A stretch of DNA of 64,000 nt from Iris pallida (lineage: Eukaryota; Streptophyta; Magnoliopsida; Asparagales; Iridaceae): assembly GCA_029216955.1 (NCBI GenBank), contig JANAVB010004000.1:2976829-3040828 (forward strand). Reading direction: 5' to 3'. The notes beneath the pieces were generated by a model. That model saw only the letters and a program-made list of their open reading frames with translations, did no database searches and was not told where the DNA came from. Position numbers and translations under genes: made by a program. Of the stretch, positions 60,134 through 64,000 are shown one piece after another; within the stretch, counting starts at the first letter, position 1, and each line of letters begins with the position of its first letter.

Positions 60134-60145
60134 TGGAATTAGAGC
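60134..60145 (+). other. Primer-binding site of the copia element
   Basis: TGGAATTAGAGC, three bases after the LTR, is two changes from TGGTATCAGAGC, the site for initiator-Met tRNA used by most plant copia elements. Confidence 0.75.
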
Positions 60146-60214
60146 TTTAGTTTCAGAGAGGTGTCAGAAGTTGATAGTCAAATCAGGGAGTAGAGATAGA
60201 CGTGAAACCGGTAT

Positions 60215-61016
60215 GCATGGTAAATCGGAACGGTACCATCTATCATTATTGGCGGAGCAAGATGAAAGATTTATTGTTCGTTAAAAAGTTGCATATTTTA
60301 GTATTTGCGTTCGAGAAGCCCAGTGATAAATTCGATGAAGAATGGAACTTCGAGCATATATAGGTGTGTAGGTACATGCGGTAGTTCATTGACGAGAACG
60401 TGTACAACCATGTTGCCAACATTGAGCACGCGAAGACACTATATGAGAAGCTGGAATCTTTGTACGCAAAAAAGACCAGGGTAAACAAGTTGTTCCTGAT
60501 CCGGATGATGATGGGTCTGTGATACACAAGGATGGTGCATCCATTACGGATCACTATGAATTTTGCGGCGTGGTTGACCAGCTATCCTTGATGGAATTCA
60601 AGTTCGACGATAAGGTTCAGGGACTTTGGTTATTATGTATATTTCCAGACTCGTGGAGGATGGCACGAACATCTATGATCGCTTATGCTCCGAAAGGCAT
60701 GGTCGATCTGGAGTTTGCCAAGAGCGGGGTACTGAATGAAAAGATGTGGAGATGTTCGTAGGGCACTTCATCCACATCCTACCACTCAGAGGTGCAAGTT
60801 TCAGAGGGCCGAAAAAGAGACAAAAGCAGGGGTGTAGGTGGTGGCAAAGACAAGAGCAGGCACAAGTCTAAGGGTCGGAATGAGGACTCAGAGTGTTACT
60901 ATTGTGGCAATAGGGGCCACATCAAGTAGAACTATTTTGCTTGGAAGAGAGAGAAGAAGGGTGACAAGGGGAAGCAAAGTGAGAACACTACATCGACGAC
61001 CTCGACACATGGAGGC
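60215..61016 (+). pseudogene. gag: Copia gag (broken)
   Basis: Capsid-forming and RNA-binding part of the polyprotein. The segments YHYWRSKMKDLLFVKKLH and EEWNFEH at about 60240-60360 and AKTLYEKLESLYAKKTRVNKLFL at about 60430-60500 match copia gag. The 60519-60761 piece continues in another frame (SITDHYEFC, KFDDKVQGLWLL). The zinc knuckle CYYCGNRGH near 60895-60935 lacks its last Cys (Tyr instead) and has a stop inside. Confidence 0.82.
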
Positions 61017-62320
61017 GATGTGATCATCGTACGTGATAAGGTTGTTATAAACCTCGCCTGTGATGACAATTCTTTGTTGGTGGACTCGGGTGCTTCAGTG
61101 CACGCATCTCACAACATGGCACTATTTGCCACTTTAAAGTGTTGAAAATGGGCAACAGAGATGCGTCGAAGGCGACTTCTATTGGAGATACGCATTTGAG
61201 GATGAAGACGGGTGTAGTTATTATTCTCAAAGATGTCCATCATGTCCCTGATATTCGTTGAAACCTGGTTTCGTTTGGAAGGTTGGATGATAGTGGTTTC
61301 TTTAATCTCTTCAGGAACGGTCAGTAGAAGTTTTTCAGAGGTTCGATGGTGACTGCCAGAGGAAGCCAAAAATCTGAACTCTATTATATGGAAGGGAGCA
61401 CACATAGAATAAATAAGGTGAACACAACTATCGATGCGTCTACCGTACTGTGGCACAGGCGTCTCAGCCATATCAGCGAGAAGAGAATGAGCTACTTGGT
61501 GAACATAAGATGATTCCATGGCTAAAGTCTATAAAATTGGAGAGATGTATGCACTATTTGGTGGGAAAGAAAAATATGGTGTCTTTCCAAAGTTATCCAA
61601 GTTTGATGAGGCCAACGTTCCTCGAGTTGATTCACTCGGATGTCTGCGGTCCTATGAAGGTAAAATTCATTGGTGGTTCTTTTTATTTTGTGAAGATTAT
61701 TGATGATTGTTCTAGGAAGGTTTGTGTCTATATCTTAAAGACCAAGGATCAGGTGATGTCCACTTTCAAAAAGTTTCAGGCCTTTGTTAAAAGAAAGACG
61801 GGCAAGAAGCTGCTATGTGTTCGGTTCGACAATTGCGGCGAGTACATTGGTCCCTTTGATGCTTATTGTAAAGAGCAAGGGATATGACACCAGAGGACTC
61901 AACTAAAGACACCGCAGCTCAACGATGTAGCGGAGTGCATGAACAGGCTGCTATAGAGAGGGTACGATATTTGCGGTTAGAAGCAAAATTAACTTACTGA
62001 GAAGCTATTGGGGTGAAGTATTTTACACAACTGCTTATGTTATTAATTTATTTTCTAGTGCTCTTTTACAGGATGATGTGCCTAATAAAGTATGGTATGG
62101 AAAAGAGTTGTCATATAATCATCTGCGATTATTTTGTTGCAAGGCCTTCATCATGTACCGAAGGAAGATCCAAACTTGAGCCGAAGACGACGATGCATCT
62201 TTGTAGGCAACGGTCGGGATGAGTTTGGCTATAGAATCTACGACCCCATGGAAATAAAGCTCTACAGAAGCAGGGATGTGGTATTCGTCGAGGATCAGGC
62301 CATGACCAACACTCATTGAG
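61017..62320 (+). pseudogene. pol: Copia protease and integrase (broken)
   Basis: The protease site LLVDSGASVHAS lies near 61075-61110. The pre-integrase zinc domain (LWHRRLSHISEKRMSYL) is near 61450-61500. The integrase core LELIHSDVCGPM, SFYFVKIIDDCSRKVCVYILK and VRFDNCGEY spans 61618-61850; two of the catalytic Asp positions are visible, as is a degraded QLNDVAECMNRLL with the Glu (about 61917-61950). The tail (62134-62319) has a CIFVGNGRDEFGYRIYDP segment. Several stops and frame changes. Confidence 0.82.
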
Positions 62321-62419
62321 CAGTTTCTAGAGGACATCACAAAGGATCCAGTTTTGGGCGGAGCCAGTACATAGAGTTGCTCCCAACCTTGATCATCAGC
62401 ATGCTAGGGTAACCCTCAG

Positions 62420-63648
62420 GAGGATAAGAATGCCGAAGAGGTAGTTCCTTAAATGGAGGAGGTTGTTGATATGTAGCCAACATCAGTGGTTCCATTAAGG
62501 GGGAGCGGCAGAGAGCGTCAACCATCTACGAAATACTCACCGGATGAGTATGTAGTATTGACTGACGGGAGAGAGCCTGAAAGTTTTGTAGAGGCTATGG
62601 ACGACAAACGTAGGCAGGAGTGGATACAGGCTATGCAGGAGGAGATGGGTTCCTTACAGGCTAACTCCACTTATGAGCTGGTACGGTTGCCAAAGGAAAA
62701 GAAGGCTTTGAAAAATCGATAGGTGGTCAGAGTGAAGCAGACAGATGATGTTACTCGCCCTCGATACAAGGCTGGTAGTTAAAGGCTACGAACAGTGAAA
62801 GGGCATATATTTAATGAAATCTTTTCACCAGTCGTCAAGCAGTCGTCCATTCGAGTGGTGCTAGCACTGGCAACTAGTTTTGACTTGGAGGTCGAGCAGA
62901 TGGACGTGAAGACGGTATTCCTCTACGTTGACCTTGAGGAGGAGTTGTACATGGAGCAACCAGAGGGATTCTCCGAGAAGGACAAGTGACACTTGGTCTG
63001 CCGGTAGAAGAAGAGCTTGTATGGTTTGAAGCAGGCTCCAAGGCAGTGGTATAGGAAGTTCGAGTCATTTATGGGGGAGCATGGTTATGCACGAATGATG
63101 CCGGACCACTGTGCATTTATCAGGTACTTTATGGAGGATGATTTCATCATTTTACTTCTTTATTTTGATGATATGTTATTGGTGGGTTAGAATGCCACTA
63201 GGATAGCAAAGTTGAAGCACTAACCGGGCACGACCTTCTCTATGAAAGATTTGGGTACAGTTAAGACTACTCTTGGGATAGAGATCTGCCGAGAGAGAGA
63301 GAGTCCAAGCTGCTACACTTATCCCAAAAGAAGTACATTCACTATGTACTTCAGTATTTCGGGATGGACGGGTCGAAGAAAGTAAGTAACCCCCTTGTAA
63401 CTCACTTTAAGTTCACCAAGGAGCAGTGTCCATCTACCGAGGATGAAAAAGAAGATATAGAGTGGGTTCTACATGCTTCGGTTGTAGAAAGTTTCATGTA
63501 TGCTATGGTGTTTACAAGGCCAGGCATCGCTCACGCAGTTAGCATGTATCTTTCCAATCCTGGAAGGGTACATTAGAGTATGATCAAGTGGATCCTACGA
63601 CACCTTCAAGGCACTGCGGATTGGAGACTTTCTTTTGGGGGTGATGAG
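62420..63648 (+). pseudogene. pol: Copia reverse transcriptase and RNase H (broken)
   Basis: RT starts with EAMDDKRRQEWIQAMQEEMGSL and KGHIFNEIFSPVVKQSSIRVVLALA, then QMDVKTVFL and MEQPEGF, SLYGLKQAPRQWYRKF and the active site LLYFDDML at about 63156-63180. RNase H remains are VSNPLVTHFKFTKEQCPS and FTRPGIAHAVSMYLSNPG up to the end. Stops occur at about 62722, 62780, 62987, 63007, 63189 and 63574. The C-terminus is missing because of the LTR at 63649. Confidence 0.87.
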
Positions 63649-64000
63649 TGTCACGACCCATACCCTATTTAGGGCACGAGGATGTGGGTAAGTCCAGCCT
63701 ACGTCGTAGTATCGGCGGTAGAACGTTGTATAGGTAGTCTATAATATCTTGTCATCTAAAAAATATGAAATATAAACTTGTCATCTCCGTATGGAGGATA
63801 AGAAGTATATAACTCAATCACAAGTTCTAAAGGAAGATAAAGCACAATGTTTTGGATAGATGATAATGCAGATAAAACTGAATAATAACAGAAGTCATAA
63901 CACAAAAAGTCTAGAAGTCTAAGTCAAAATAATACATATCCTGAATAAATATAAATTCCCAAACATGACAAACTAGAGATAAATCCAGAAACCTAGCTGC
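63649..64000. repeat. Left edge of another LTR, runs off the window
   Basis: TGTCACGACCCATACC begins abruptly in the RNase H of the copia element. The pattern TGTCACG(A/C)CCC resembles the plus-strand left edge of the minus-oriented element B, so this is probably a minus-strand Ty3/gypsy LTR. Only 352 bp are visible. The preceding five bases, ATGAG, would be its target site. Confidence 0.55.

Larger units (their letters stand above)
59353..63648 (+). mobile_element. Decayed Ty1/copia element (Tnt1/Tork-like), 3' end replaced
   Basis: A 5' LTR, primer site, gag, protease, integrase, RT and RNase H follow in the copia order. Many stops and frameshifts interrupt it. The coding region ends in LRHLQGTADWRLSFGGDE just before TGTCACGACCC at 63649, where another LTR begins. 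Gag and integrase wording (NYHYWR-like start, KPSDKFDEEWNFEH, KFDDKVQGLWLL) resembles Tnt1/Tork elements. Confidence 0.85.

Overview
The window is a stretch of a flowering-plant nuclear genome made almost entirely of transposable elements. I found no host gene, rRNA or tRNA. The plant assignment rests on chromodomain Ty3/gypsy (Tekay/Del-like) retrotransposons, a two-gene CACTA (En/Spm) transposon, a Tnt1/Tork-like Ty1/copia element and hAT and PIF/Harbinger MITE-type elements, all in AT-rich DNA. The species cannot be told from this sequence.

Layout. (1) 1-8435: a minus-strand LTR (E) runs off the left edge and has landed inside the 5' LTR of a gene-less LTR element (D, 1767-8435). D carries a PIF/Harbinger-type MITE inside it. 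(2) 8436-10248: gene-free DNA with a GC-rich hAT-like fragment, a 151-bp near-perfect inverted repeat and a TA microsatellite. (3) 10249-20908: a structurally complete Ty3/gypsy element (A) inserted in the TA microsatellite, with 2.8-kb LTRs and a TATAT target duplication. (4) 20909-23147: TA/TG microsatellites with inverted modules, then a minus-oriented repeat with promoter-like sequence. (5) 23148-44254: a nest of elements. Ty3/gypsy element C (plus strand) has its 5' LTR split by Ty3/gypsy element B (minus strand, 23895-34973), and B's 3' LTR is itself split by a 601-bp hAT MITE. (6) 44255-46235: unassigned. (7) 46236-55560: a CACTA element with matching termini, a TAA target duplication, a TNP2-like transposase gene and a second, TNPA-like gene. 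(8) 55561-59352: unassigned sequence, a D/E-related LTR fragment (F) and a second copy of the promoter-like repeat. (9) 59353-63648: a decayed Tnt1/Tork-like Ty1/copia element, cut at 63649 by the edge of another LTR that runs off the right side.

How the parts relate. A, B and C share gag-pol architecture, the LTR ends TGTCAC...GTGACA, the polypurine context and an unusual conserved motif in the primer-binding position. D, which has no genes, shares that motif and so looks like a non-autonomous partner of this lineage. None of the retroelement polyproteins is intact. In element A all the stop codons fit C-to-T or G-to-A transitions, as expected of methylated, silenced DNA. I did not find a non-transposon system. 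The best leads are shared features in the untranslated parts of A, B and C: a ~100-bp conserved box with coding-like substitutions, a leader stem-loop, lineage-specific tandem arrays, and a splice-acceptor-like site before a gag frame that has no nearby ATG.
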